This document shows, piece after piece, positions 1 through 7,954 of a stretch of DNA of 21,214 nucleotides; positions within the stretch are counted from its first letter, which is position 1; every line of letters begins with the position of its first letter. Origin of the DNA: Coptodactyla brooksi (lineage: Eukaryota; Arthropoda; Insecta; Coleoptera; Scarabaeidae). The stretch lies in assembly GCA_033557675.1 (NCBI GenBank), contig JAWQRM010000587.1, positions 1 to 21,214 on the forward strand, in the 5' to 3' direction. Position numbers and translations under genes: made by a program. A model generated the notes under the pieces. It saw only the letters and a list, made by a program, of their open reading frames with translations, was not told the DNA's origin and searched no databases.

Positions 1-110
1 TAGAAGAATTAGACCTAATTTATAATTTCATTAATTTATAATTAATAATTAATTTATAATTAATATTAATAACAAATTAAAATTTACAAAATAGATTGAA
101 ACAAATCATA
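1..110. repeat. AT-only low-complexity tract
   Basis: Almost pure A/T with repeated taatttataatt-type words. It looks like simple-sequence or replication-slippage DNA. No coding or RNA signal is seen here or in the adjoining bases up to the hairpin at 268. Confidence 0.7.
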
Positions 111-267
111 CTCTAAACTTCTTGGACATAACATTAAGCAAAGTTAATAATAAATTCCATTTTGACATATACCGTTAACCCACTTCTATTCCTATGGTTA
201 GAAGAGATATTCAGAGTTGTATGGAGTAACAATCTCTTAGTTAAAATTAAGTATGATCCACTTTATA

Positions 268-320
268 TAAAACTCCTATTAAGCCTTATAAATTCAACTT
301 AAGGCTTAATAGGAGTTTTA
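268..320. repeat. perfect 21-bp foldback
   Basis: Bases 268-288 are the exact reverse complement of 300-320, with an 11-base loop. The stem contains aactcctattaagcc. A partial third copy of the arm (ataggagggc) follows at 321-330. It lies about 100 bases upstream of a PLE fragment, but nothing shows that it belongs to that element. Confidence 0.85.
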
Positions 321-420
321 ATAGGAGGGCTTTATTTTTTTTTAAATAAACACTCTGAAGAAATGCACTATTAAGGGTTTTATAAGGGCAGCTTATAAAA
401 CTATATATATTTATAACCTC

Positions 421-790
421 CATACTAATTACAAACAACACAAACTTGATTCGGAAAAAAGTGGATTCTATTCAGGTAATTGCTTTAGCTGTCCAAGTAT
501 TTACATTAGACAAGCAGGAAGGAAATTAAAAATAAGATTGGCAGAGCATAAAAATAGAAATACGTGTAGTTTATATAACCAACCACCAATTAGCTAATGG
601 ACATAAAAGAGATTTTGAACATAAAATAATTAAATATTTTACAGTGTTGTTATAAAGGAAAACGCATAGACTTGTTAGAACAATTGCAAATTTTTCAAAC
701 TCAAGAAAACCCGGAAATCAAATTGTTCACACCTGTATTCCTTGGAAACTAGTTTTTATAAAGCATGTCTGTGTACTTGTGTCAATGGAG
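421..790 (+). pseudogene. Penelope-like element fragment: GIY-YIG endonuclease region
   Basis: Reading from 421, the frame gives HTNYKQHKLDSEKSGFY, then CFSCPSIYIRQAGRKLKIRL and AEHKN, with a stop at about 592. This is the C-terminal nuclease of Penelope-like retroelements: an SG(I)Y start, a Cys-x-x-Cys pair, then YI(G)QTGR-like and RLxEH motifs. Two signature residues have changed: GFY replaces GIY, and YIR replaces YIG. After a frame change the expected C-terminal tail follows, first NGHKRDFEHKIIKYF and then KGKRIDLLEQLQIFQ. In a live PLE this domain nicks the target DNA for reverse transcription. The RT part is missing upstream, so this is a 5'-truncated, frameshifted relic. A hammerhead-like core follows about 100 bases downstream in the same orientation. 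Confidence 0.8.
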
Positions 791-894
791 TTCAGTCCTA
801 TGTTTTCCGTCGAATTTTAACGTCCTTATTTGTTACTTAAGCTGTAAGTAATTTATTTCTATGATTCCTTTTGTTGAGTATCTTTTGTAAGTTT

Positions 895-932
895 ACGCTG
901 ATGATACACTTTGAATAGTACGAAACGTTTCT
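895..932 (+). ncRNA. hammerhead-ribozyme-like core 3' of PLE
   Basis: A complete CTGATGA (898-904) is followed by a short stem (tac 905-907 with gta 918-920) and then CGAAACGT (921-928). That is the order of a type I hammerhead: CUGAUGA, stem II, GAAA, then a very short stem III. The ACGT after GAA is typical of the minimal stem III described in PLE hammerheads. Stem I is weak and I could not find a convincing pair. The position, 3' of a PLE nuclease fragment on the same strand, is as expected. Activity is not shown. Confidence 0.45.
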
Positions 933-939
933 TAATAAA

Positions 940-1750
940 ATTTGAAAAGTAAGAAAGAGAGATTTTTATTATATTTTAAGAAACTCTAAATACAATAGAT
1001 ATTGAACGCTATTGTTGGTTCAGTTTATGAACACTGTCCACTAAAAAGAAAATACATGCAATTATGCCAATTAACATCCACAATCTGAAAACTATATTGC
1101 TGTCATTAACGGGAGAAGGAAACGAGAACTTTTTAATATCAGTTTGCACGTGTAAACAAGTATATAGCACAATAGAATGAAACAAGCTTGAAACAATGAA
1201 AAGAATGGTCGCGGGTTCAATATGGGGTTAAATATGGCTAGAAGCATCATTCTACTACAAATTATAGCTACAGGACCATAATTTTTTTTGTACTTTATTA
1301 CATTTTGCGTGGTAGATGGTCAAGCTCTATTATTCACTAATGTAATTAATTACTATTTATTAAACGAGAGAAATAAGAATTTGTAACATGCTAAAACTAT
1401 TTAAGTTTAAAGTAGTTTAATAATAATAATAATCCAATTAATTAATAGTGTGAAATAGACCGCTTAAAATGGTGTTTACGTAAGGCTTTCCATTTCCTTC
1501 ACATTAAATATAATAATCATAATAATACTCTAAACCGAAAGTAGAAGATATAATGGATATCCTGGATATTGGTTAAACGAAGAATATGATGTAGGGAGAT
1601 CTAAATTGACATTTTGATTTAAATTTACAATTTGATGCAGGCGAACCAAAATATTCCTAACAATAACGTTCAATTCAGGCTTGAATAGATTATTATTATA
1701 AGTTAAGACTAAGATTTCAACTGTCCGTTATAAACGGAGTAATAAATTTG
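940..1750. other. no gene seen
   Basis: AT-rich DNA with stops in all frames and short aat-type microsatellite patches (about 1423-1433 and 1509-1527). I see no domain, RNA gene or terminal repeat. Confidence 0.6.
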
Positions 1751-1820
1751 ATGGTTTGGAACCTTTGGCTTTGTAACAAAGTAAAAACGAAGTCACCGCT
1801 ATGCCAAAATGTGAAGAAAG

Positions 1821-1868
1821 GATGCTCGATGGACGTTTCGCTAACCAAGTTAACATCATCAGAAGCAA
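1821..1868 (-). ncRNA. hammerhead-ribozyme-like motif, best copy in window
   Basis: Read on the minus strand, the order is TGCTT (stem I, 1867-1863), CTGATGA (1862-1856), one extra U, GTTAAC (1854-1849), loop TTG, GTTAGC (1845-1840), GAAAC (1839-1835), GTCC, ATC, GAGCA (1827-1823). GTTAAC pairs with GTTAGC over six positions, and TGCTT pairs with GAGCA over five, counting G-U pairs. Core bases CUGAUGA and GAAA are intact, and GAAACGUC gives the expected A-U plus C-G minimal stem III and a UC cleavage site. Departures from the ideal fold are the extra U before stem II and the unpaired CATC between the cleavage site and stem I. Confidence 0.6.
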
Positions 1869-2119
1869 TGAAACACTAACTACTAACTAACATAAGATGC
1901 TATATGTACTCAAAAGGCGACGCTTAATTGTTTTTTAATTGGTTTTTCGCAACTAATAGGAGACCAATTAAGCGTTTCCTTACTTTATCTCCACTACCAG
2001 TTAACACAATACCTCCCCATACAGCGTTTCTCGTCCCCGTGTTATCTAACCTAAGGATACAGAGGTCCTGGCCCTACCCTGTTCAACTGCCAACCCGTCC
2101 GGCGTTTCTTCTAAATCTA

Positions 2120-2420
2120 TTAAACCTTGTTTATCAAACTATACAGAGACCTAACCGGCATTTACCCTCTGTCTTTATTAAGTCTATTTCTACATTTAGC
2201 AGTTTCAATGATTTCGAACGCATCCAACACCTTATTCACGTTTTCTAAATTAATCCTATGGTTGCTGTTGAAAGCATGTTCGCAAAAATGTCATCGACAT
2301 ACCTATACCATACCCTTGGGAAACACTGAAACTCTTGACTAACCTGAGTTTCGAAGTTACTCGAATTTAGTCAAAAGTAAATATTCCTGAGCAACTTCGT
2401 CACTCAAGTTGTTCAATTTC
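2120..2420 (-). pseudogene. PLE RT motif joined to nuclease C-terminal tail
   Basis: Minus-strand codons from 2322 down to 2290 read FPRVWYRYVDD. YVDD is the catalytic RT box as found in Penelope RTs, with both Asp residues present. Only a few codons later, in another frame, comes CEHAFNSNHRINLENVNKVL followed by AFEIIETAKCRNRLN. That resembles the tail that normally lies downstream of the GIY-YIG domain (an xHAxxxxHxIxxENxKVL pattern). The thumb, linker and most of the nuclease are therefore missing, so an internal deletion probably lies close to 2285. Several stops and frameshifts make it inactive. Apparent plus-strand reading frames over this region are antisense to it. Confidence 0.65.
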
Positions 2421-2962
2421 ATTTTTAAATTGTGCATTCTTTTCTGGGAAAAACTTGAAGGTCAAAGAGCATATGGCTCACTTAAGCTTTGGTGGTACTT
2501 TGCAGTCATAAACACAATTAAAACGTAATAATGGCTTATTACATAATAAAGTAATGTGAAAATGATAAAACTAGATATTTAACAAGAGTAACCAAAGAAT
2601 TTAAGAAATCGAGACCAGATTTAAGTAAATTTTCTATATAACAACTATGAAATAGATACAGAGTAATAAGCTAAAAATATTATACTAACGAAAGAGAAAT
2701 GAATTTATAAAAATAAAAATTCATAGTGTACTTTTTTGGAGTTTTAAAATGCACACAGTAACCGAAATTCTTAGTCAAAACAATAATTCTAAGACCAACA
2801 AGGCAAATTTGGAGCTCATCGATTCCTATAAAATACTACTGAAATAAATTATTAACTCGAAATAACATATAGTAATGGTAGATGCATAAATGACGATTTT
2901 AAACAAACGCTACAATCAAATTCCTGAAGAACATTCAGAAATAAATAATTTTTAATTAATAA
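2421..2962. other. no gene seen
   Basis: AT-rich, with stops in every frame. Only the bases next to 2420 could still be PLE; the reading FKFFPEKNAQFKNEI on the minus strand (about 2440) might be decayed RT but is not decisive. Confidence 0.5.
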
Positions 2963-3113
2963 TATTATACAGGGCTTTCAGAAATATCCAAATCCCACGT
3001 GACCGCAACTCCTTGGGCAACCTAACTTGCAGTCTGGTAATGATTAAAATAAAGCACCCTAACTGCCACAATTGGGAAAGTTAGCGCCGTAACAAAATTA
3101 ACTTACTGTTAAA
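2963..3113 (+). repeat. dispersed ~150-bp repeat, copy 1
   Basis: It begins tattatacagggctttcag and matches the reverse complement of 16461-16617 over its whole length, including shared words such as taatgattaaaataaa and cacaattgggaaag-like sequence. Both copies have the same ends, which suggests a discrete mobile unit. No coding content is seen. The acaggg start resembles ends of common insect repeats. Confidence 0.75.
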
Positions 3114-3411
3114 TGGCAGCGATTTCGTGATTTTGCAGTTCTGAAAAGACCTATGTTGTTTTGATGTCGACTAAATAGATGATACAGTTCTAATTAATGA
3201 TGAATAACAAATTATAGCAAACACTTTGAAACGATTTCAAACGCTCCTCTGTTTTTATGATAGATGCTCTTACTACCTGTGCTAAGCTATCTATAGTTAT
3301 AAATTATTATAATTATAATAATCTATCTATATTCTATCTACGGCGAATATTTATATATTATAATTTTATTGTTATCAATTCAATTTTGTTTTTGACAGAG
3401 AACACAATGAA

Positions 3412-3498
3412 GGCAGGTATTGAATACCTACACAGGCCTAACAATTTAGTTGTACGGAAACTAAATTGTTATGTCTATGTAGATACTCATTACCTGCC
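3412..3498. repeat. 87-nt hairpin with 40-base arms, miRNA-precursor-like
   Basis: Arms 3412-3451 and 3459-3498 pair at 34 of 40 positions around a 7-base loop (gtacgga). One further position would be a G-U pair in RNA. The outer eight (ggcaggta/tacctgcc) and inner thirteen positions (taacaatttagtt side) are perfect; mismatches are scattered in the middle. Size, loop and mismatch pattern fit a pre-miRNA, but a short foldback transposon would look the same. Flanks are plain AT-rich DNA. Confidence 0.8.
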
Positions 3499-4300
3499 AG
3501 ATTAAAACAACTTCATCTAATATGTTGTATTATTTCACACTTCCGATAGCACAACCTATACATGTCGGATCCAATATTTAATTTTAATATATTGTTAGTA
3601 ATAGCAGTTTGCAATAGGAAGAGCGAAATTAAATTCATCTTTGCTAATTTGAATGGCAATGTGTAAGTTTGATAAAGCTTGTACCTTATATATTTTCTCC
3701 ACTCATTGCTTCGGATGGTGTATACAGTAATTGCTTAATTTTATCCTAATTCGTCCATTTGATTATTTTTATTACACCAAAAGAATAAGTTATGGCAGGC
3801 ACTACCTATGAATTCAAAGTGGTAAATTTATTTATTGCATTACATTCCGTTGACAGCATTTGGTTTATTTTGTTAATAAACTCTCCTAAAGTTTTTAAGT
3901 TTGCTATAGCTTACTCAACTGCTACAGCTCACTCAACTGTGTATATAAAATTGTGAATTTAATATTTCACTTAAAAACGATTAGTAGCGATTGCTATACT
4001 TCCCTAGTTATGAGTAACTTAAGGTTTAGATCTGTGCAATGTTACTGGCAGACATAACAAGAGATGCATACGTATTTGATGCATACGAGTTTAGCTTAGT
4101 TCATATAACGACTAACACTAGTATAGTTGTGTGCTTTATCTTGTAATTTTTTCTGTGAACATAATAAATACTGAAAGAACTATAAGTATATAGTACATTT
4201 CTTATGCTAACTAATTATAAAGTAAATCAATGTACTTGTATTTTGTTTCAAGTATTTTTCGTACTCATTCTACGATTTTTCGTACAAAATGAATTAGAAT
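3499..4300. other. no gene seen; short direct repeats
   Basis: AT-rich with no domain. It contains a tandem pair of 18-mers (3903-3938, gctatagcttactcaact then gctacagctcactcaact) and two gatgcatacg words near 4063 and 4079. Confidence 0.55.
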
Positions 4301-4302
4301 AG

Positions 4303-5010
4303 TACGCTAATCATCTTTGGTACGATAAAGACAGCGTGATTGGCTTAGCTGATGATAAATTCGATTCATATGAAAATCAAATAGACTCACATGGTATTAA
4401 TATCCAAAATGCAATAATAGAGTTTGAAGATGGATTTCTAACTGATCAGTCAGTATATAATAATCATCAGGATTTACAAGTTTTTAGTGAGAAAAATGAA
4501 GTTGAAGTTGTTCGTGAAGAATCATGTAACATAAGTACAAAAAGGAAGAAGGTGGAGAAATGGAAAACTTATTTCGGAAAAAAATGGAGTTTAGTTTTAA
4601 ACGATGATGTAAACTCTTTCAGAAGTAATGGTTTATTATTCCTTAATATTACGAACCTCAGCATACCTTATTCATTTTTCAAATACTTCTTACAAAAGAT
4701 AGTTAGTAATAATAAAAGGATAGTAATAAAAAAAAATAGTAATACAAAAGATAGTTCATGGACCAAATTTAGTTCATGCATCAAATGTTAATATATAAGA
4801 TATGGTCCAAATTATGACAAACTTAGGCCTATAATTGACAGTTTTTTTTTAAATATCAATACTAGGAAGGCATAGTTTAAAGCATTGTATGCTTGCCAAG
4901 CCCAATAAAATTATGCGATCTATTTTGATAACTTTCTTTGTGCTAGAATTAGTGTCACAATTATCAACGAGAGATATAAACAGAAGAGAGACATAAAGAT
5001 GTTCTTTATG
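4303..5010 (+). pseudogene. piggyBac-like transposase, N-terminal and partial catalytic part
   Basis: An open frame from 4303 to the stop at 4789 begins YANHLWYDKDSVIGL, with no clear ATG. It is acidic at first (DDKFDSYENQ), then basic (KRKKVEKW), then ends in NLSIPYSFFKYFLQKIVS. This matches the entry to the piggyBac DDE domain (xxPxxFFxxFxxxxLxxxIVxxTN). Further on, in the same frame, YAIYFDNFL (about 4912-4938) resembles the second catalytic Asp segment (xYxDNFFTS), with Asp at 4927. Everything between is missing or unrecognisable, including the first catalytic Asp region, so the gene is dead. The rest resumes at 6253 beyond an inserted mariner. Confidence 0.6.
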
Positions 5011-5194
5011 TACAGTAGGAAGGTCTACAATTCCAAACTGTAAATTGCCAAAATTGTGTGCATACGTGTGCACTTATGAGGCAGTAGATGTTTCTGTCCA
5101 CACTGGAAAGATATTAGGCTGTTCGAAAAGTAATTTTGTTTTTTTGTGAAAATGAAAGGCACTTTAATAAATAAATATTATAAATATTTTATGT

Positions 5195-6017
5195 AATTAC
5201 GTATTCACCATATTAGTCCAATGCATTTTGTCATCTTTTAGGCGGTAGCATGATTCCACTCTCATAAAACTTCTGATTCTTGCTGGCAAAAAGCTGATCC
5301 AAGTAATTTTTGACGACTTCATATGAAGTAAAAATTTTGCCGTCCAAGAAAATATGTTGAGACCGCAATAAGTAATAATCGGAAAGTGCCTGGAGTATAC
5401 GAACAGTACATCTTATCCAAGCTGTAAAAACTTTTGGTGAGTTACCAAACTGGTATGCGGTCTCGCATTATCTTGGTGGAATACTATACCTTTTCTATTG
5501 ATCACTTCTGGCCTTCTCTGTTTGAGTGAATCATGCAATTCGTACAGTTGATGACATCACACTTTAGAATTGATCGCGGTATTCTCAAACAAAATTATGG
5601 AAAGAGCTCCCAAAAAATTTTGTAAACTTACAAAAAATTTTGCAAACCAGCATGCAAAAAGTCATTCCATTTACTATCCAGTTAGAGACTTTTACAAACC
5701 TTTGCAAAACATTTTGCAAACTTTTGCAAAATATTTTGCAAATCAGTTTGCAAAAAATGATGCAATTTGTCCAGTTAATGTCAGTACACTTTAGAATTGT
5801 TCGTGGTATTCTCCCAAACATTTTGAAATGAGCTTCCAAAAATTTTGCAAATTTTTGCAAAACATTTTGTAAACCGGTTTTGGCACTGACATTATGTTAA
5901 TACATCTTCTCCATACACATCAATTAATTCCTTTATCGCTTGAAGGGCATTTTTACCTTTTTTGTATAAAAAAGCAAAATGTGCCAAAAATGCTGTTTTA
6001 GATTCTACATGTTTCAT
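5195..6017 (-). pseudogene. mariner transposase relic (copy 1)
   Basis: On the minus strand, ATG at 6017 starts MKHVESKTAFLAHFAFLYKK and continues GKNALQAIKELIDVYGEDVL. This is the N-terminal helix-turn-helix of mariner transposases (xxKGKxAxxAxxxIxxVYGEDAL). A stop follows. The centre, which should hold the second DNA-binding part and the first two catalytic Asp, is replaced by low-complexity FCK/LQ-type codons (about 5585-5880). Recognisable sequence returns with LSDYYLLRSQHIFLDGK, which keeps the SDY Asp (third of the DD34D triad), and then LFASKNQKFYESGI and GEYVI, the mariner C-terminus. There are stops within the tail. It cannot encode an active enzyme. Confidence 0.8.
5534..5880. repeat. 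internal duplication with ttttgcaaa expansion in mariner copy 1
   Basis: The block starting tgcaattcgtacagttgatg at 5534 recurs at 5761 (tgcaatttgtccagttaatg), 227 bases later. Both copies carry acactttagaattg and a (c)tccaaaaattttg run. Between them are many ttttgcaaa/ttttgtaaa words. The same duplication occurs in mariner copy 2 with a spacing of about 146 bases, so it predates the split of the two copies and the filler length changed afterwards. Confidence 0.75.
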
Positions 6018-6083
6018 AAGAGACAAAAGGAAAACTATTGCACACAACCGAACAAAATATTTTTTTCATACATAAACTTTGCA

Positions 6084-6134
6084 ATGTCAGCTGTCAGAAT
6101 ATATAATGCATATATATATTCTGACAGCTGACAT
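6084..6134. repeat. perfect 22-bp foldback within mariner copy 1
   Basis: 6084-6105 (atgtcagctgtcagaa plus an AT run) is the exact reverse complement of 6113-6134, with the loop atgcata. Mariner copy 2 has the left arm (caatgtcagctgtcagaatg, near 13262) but not the right arm, so the palindrome arose in copy 1 after the copies separated. Confidence 0.85.
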
Positions 6135-6238
6135 ATGCATACTTAGAATGAAGTTGGCTGGTTAAAATACAAGTAACGGCTCTGCTGCGAAAAAAAAAAC
6201 GAAATTACTTTCTGAACAACCCAATAAAATGGTTTGTT

Positions 6239-6600
6239 CTTTTTTATGCAGCTATACCGATATTGAGTATCCAAATATTATTATAGGCTACAACCACCAT
6301 ATGGGCGGTGTAGATTTGATTGATAGCCTAATTGGCAAATATATCATCATACTATGATCGAAAAAATGGCGTATAAGATTGTTTTGTCATGTATTCAATC
6401 AGATATTGGAACTTGTTGAATTTCGAGTGGGAGTAGCATGTTGTTTAGTCAAATTGGATACAGGAAATTATTGAGAACGAAGAAAACAAACGAAGAAATA
6501 CAATTGAAAAGACATCATTCAGCAAATCATTTTGCGTCTATCGATTACCAAAAACTTGCGCTAAATTTTTATTTGAATGGAGGTAATAACTGTAAAGTTC
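6239..6600 (+). pseudogene. piggyBac-like transposase, C-terminal part
   Basis: The frame from 6253 gives YTDIEYPNIIIG, then YNHHMGGVDLIDSLIGKY. This is the most conserved piggyBac signature (YNxxMGGVDxxD), with the catalytic Asp codon at 6313 and the second Asp at 6322. After a TGA at 6355 it continues SKKWRIRLFCHVFNQILELV, matching the RSKKWYxRxFxHxxDxxxxNxW segment. The TGA sits where an Arg is usual, so a CGA to TGA change is likely. A further stop is at 6472. It is in the same frame as the N-terminal piece at 4303-5010, and the mariner at 5114-6224 lies between them. No TTAA-flanked terminal repeats were identified. Confidence 0.8.
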
Positions 6601-6604
6601 CATA

Positions 6605-7229
6605 AAACTTAGATAATAAATATTAAATAAAAATACTGTGTATCATTTCTGATAAAATGTTAAAAATAAATTCTTTTTGTAGTGTTTTTTATTGTTTTTC
6701 CTGGTATAATTTTATCTAACGGGTTTTCACCGAACATTTTTCTACTCCAAATTCCATTTTTATGAAATATGATTTTCTAATTATTACTAGTCGTATATGA
6801 GTACTTTTTACTTGGTCTCATTACTTTTAATGAGACCATTTATGTCAAACAAATAATTTATTTTATTTCTGTCTTTTATGTTAAAGCCATAAGATGACTT
6901 ATTCAAGACATCAGATAAGAAGTTAAAACATAAACACGGCCACATAGGGGAGAATGTTTCACGTGTCTATTTTGCTCTCGTCTTAAAAATTAAAAAAGAA
7001 CTAATGTAGATAAATAAACAAAAATGCAATAAAATAGAAAATTAGTCTCATTTATAGCAAGTTTCATTAGAAAACTAACGAGGTCATTGATATTTTGTGA
7101 ATCAATACTAAATTTTTATTGTTATCTTCAAAATATTCAATGTAAAATACTCTGTGAGATACGTTACACGGATCGTGAATTTCTACGCCAATAAATCGAA
7201 TACTACTATAAAAAAAACTTTCCAATACA
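6605..7229. other. no gene seen
   Basis: AT-rich DNA downstream of the piggyBac relic. The only structure noted is the short foldback at 6814-6839. Confidence 0.55.
6814..6839. repeat. 11-bp perfect hairpin
   Basis: TGGTCTCATTA (6814-6824) and its exact complement (6829-6839) flank the loop CTTT. It could be a leftover subterminal inverted repeat of the piggyBac element, but this is speculative. Confidence 0.6.
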
Positions 7230-7730
7230 TCTACCCGAATCGGGGAAAATTCTAAATCGACAAATCTAGTGTAAAACTTCGGGTGTCTCCATTTCTGCTC
7301 TTAATTCCCCTTGTCGGAGGTTTACAGTTGCGACTTTGGTCTGGGGGGTGGGAAAAAAACATCCGATAATTTATGTACCCGGCTCGGGATAATGTTTCAT
7401 ACGAAATTAAATACGTCAGAGAAGGCGTGATGGATCGTTTTAAAGGCGGGTAGGGAACGTCACCCACCTCGATCTTTACGCCCTGAACCGTTCGCCGTTT
7501 AATGGAAAACAAAAGAGGAACATGCAGGTGACACTTTCGCGTACAACGTATAACGGAATACGGGATTTTTAAATTGAAATCCGAACTGGCAGAGAAACTT
7601 GCCGGGAAACGCTTGGAGGAGAGCAGTTGGAGTGCGGTGTCCGTTGAAACAGGGCCGTATCAGCCCTGTGGCATAAATTGAAATGCTATCTTCCGTTAAT
7701 CGTTTTGCATTCGTATTCAAGCAGACAGAA
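7230..7730. other. GC- and CpG-richer island, no recognised gene
   Basis: Base composition changes sharply from the AT-rich surroundings, with many CpG steps (for example gaaccgttcgccg near 7486 and cgcgtacaacgtataacg near 7539). Two minus-strand reading frames, 7720-7499 (73 codons) and 7512-7252 (86 codons), overlap by 14 bases in different frames. Neither matches a family I recognise, and there is no clear repeat structure. The region could be a conserved non-coding element, a regulatory region, an exon or a piece of unrecognised transposon. Most of the window's CpG-dense sequence is here and at 13560-13870. Confidence 0.4.
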
Positions 7731-7954
7731 AAAGCATTAAATCTGAAATACTGGAGTTCTGGATCAAATTAGACTTCTCCTAATGAAATATTGCTTTTGC
7801 GGAATAAGCTTACTTCCTCCGATGAGGACGTGCCTAAACTAAGACCTTCTTATCCATTAGCTCAGATATTTCCATCAACCTAGCACCCCAATACAAAAAT
7901 CGCAATATAACATTTAGAAAAGTTCGCAAAGTCAAAGAAATGCTTATAAAACGC

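Larger units (their letters stand above)
1758..2420 (-). mobile_element. Penelope-like element relic, 3' part
   Basis: On the minus strand, the order is RT motif (about 2322-2290), nuclease tail (about 2290-2120), a non-coding stretch, a hammerhead-like motif (1868-1821), and the tail TTGTTACAAAG ending near 1758 with AAAGGTTCC. The same tail word occurs at the end of the PLE at 15475, so the 3' end near 1758 is probably genuine. The 5' limit near 2420 is only where recognisable coding stops. Confidence 0.7.
5114..6224 (-). mobile_element. mariner element, copy 1, inserted in piggyBac relic
   Basis: The left end reads TTAGGCTGTTCGAAAAGTAA. The right end, read inward on the minus strand, is TTGGGTTGTTCAGAAAGTAA, and the match goes on into a T-run. 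TA dinucleotides directly flank both ends (5112-5113 and 6225-6226), the mariner target duplication. It is 1111 bp long, close to a full mariner. Transposase pieces read on the minus strand. The middle is altered by a duplication and ttttgcaaa-type expansion, and a 22-bp foldback lies near the right end. Confidence 0.85.

Noticed and set aside
1201..1240. tRNA-like B box (gcgggttcaa)
   Set aside because: The word does not continue to a matching T-arm, and no acceptor or anticodon stem can be formed around it.
1928..2342. Two plus-strand reading frames
   Set aside because: They lie antisense to the PLE RT/nuclease-tail relic, lack ATG context and match nothing.
4849..5073. Minus-strand frame of 74 codons
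   Set aside because: It overlaps the piggyBac DNFL segment on the opposite strand and has no family resemblance.
5570..5860. Overlapping short frames rich in Cys, Lys, Phe and Gln
   Set aside because: They are translations of the ttttgcaaa filler in mariner copy 1 and not genes.
7252..7720. Two adjacent minus-strand frames as a protein-coding gene
   Set aside because: They overlap in different frames, match no known domain and could arise from the lower AT content alone. Kept only as an unexplained island.
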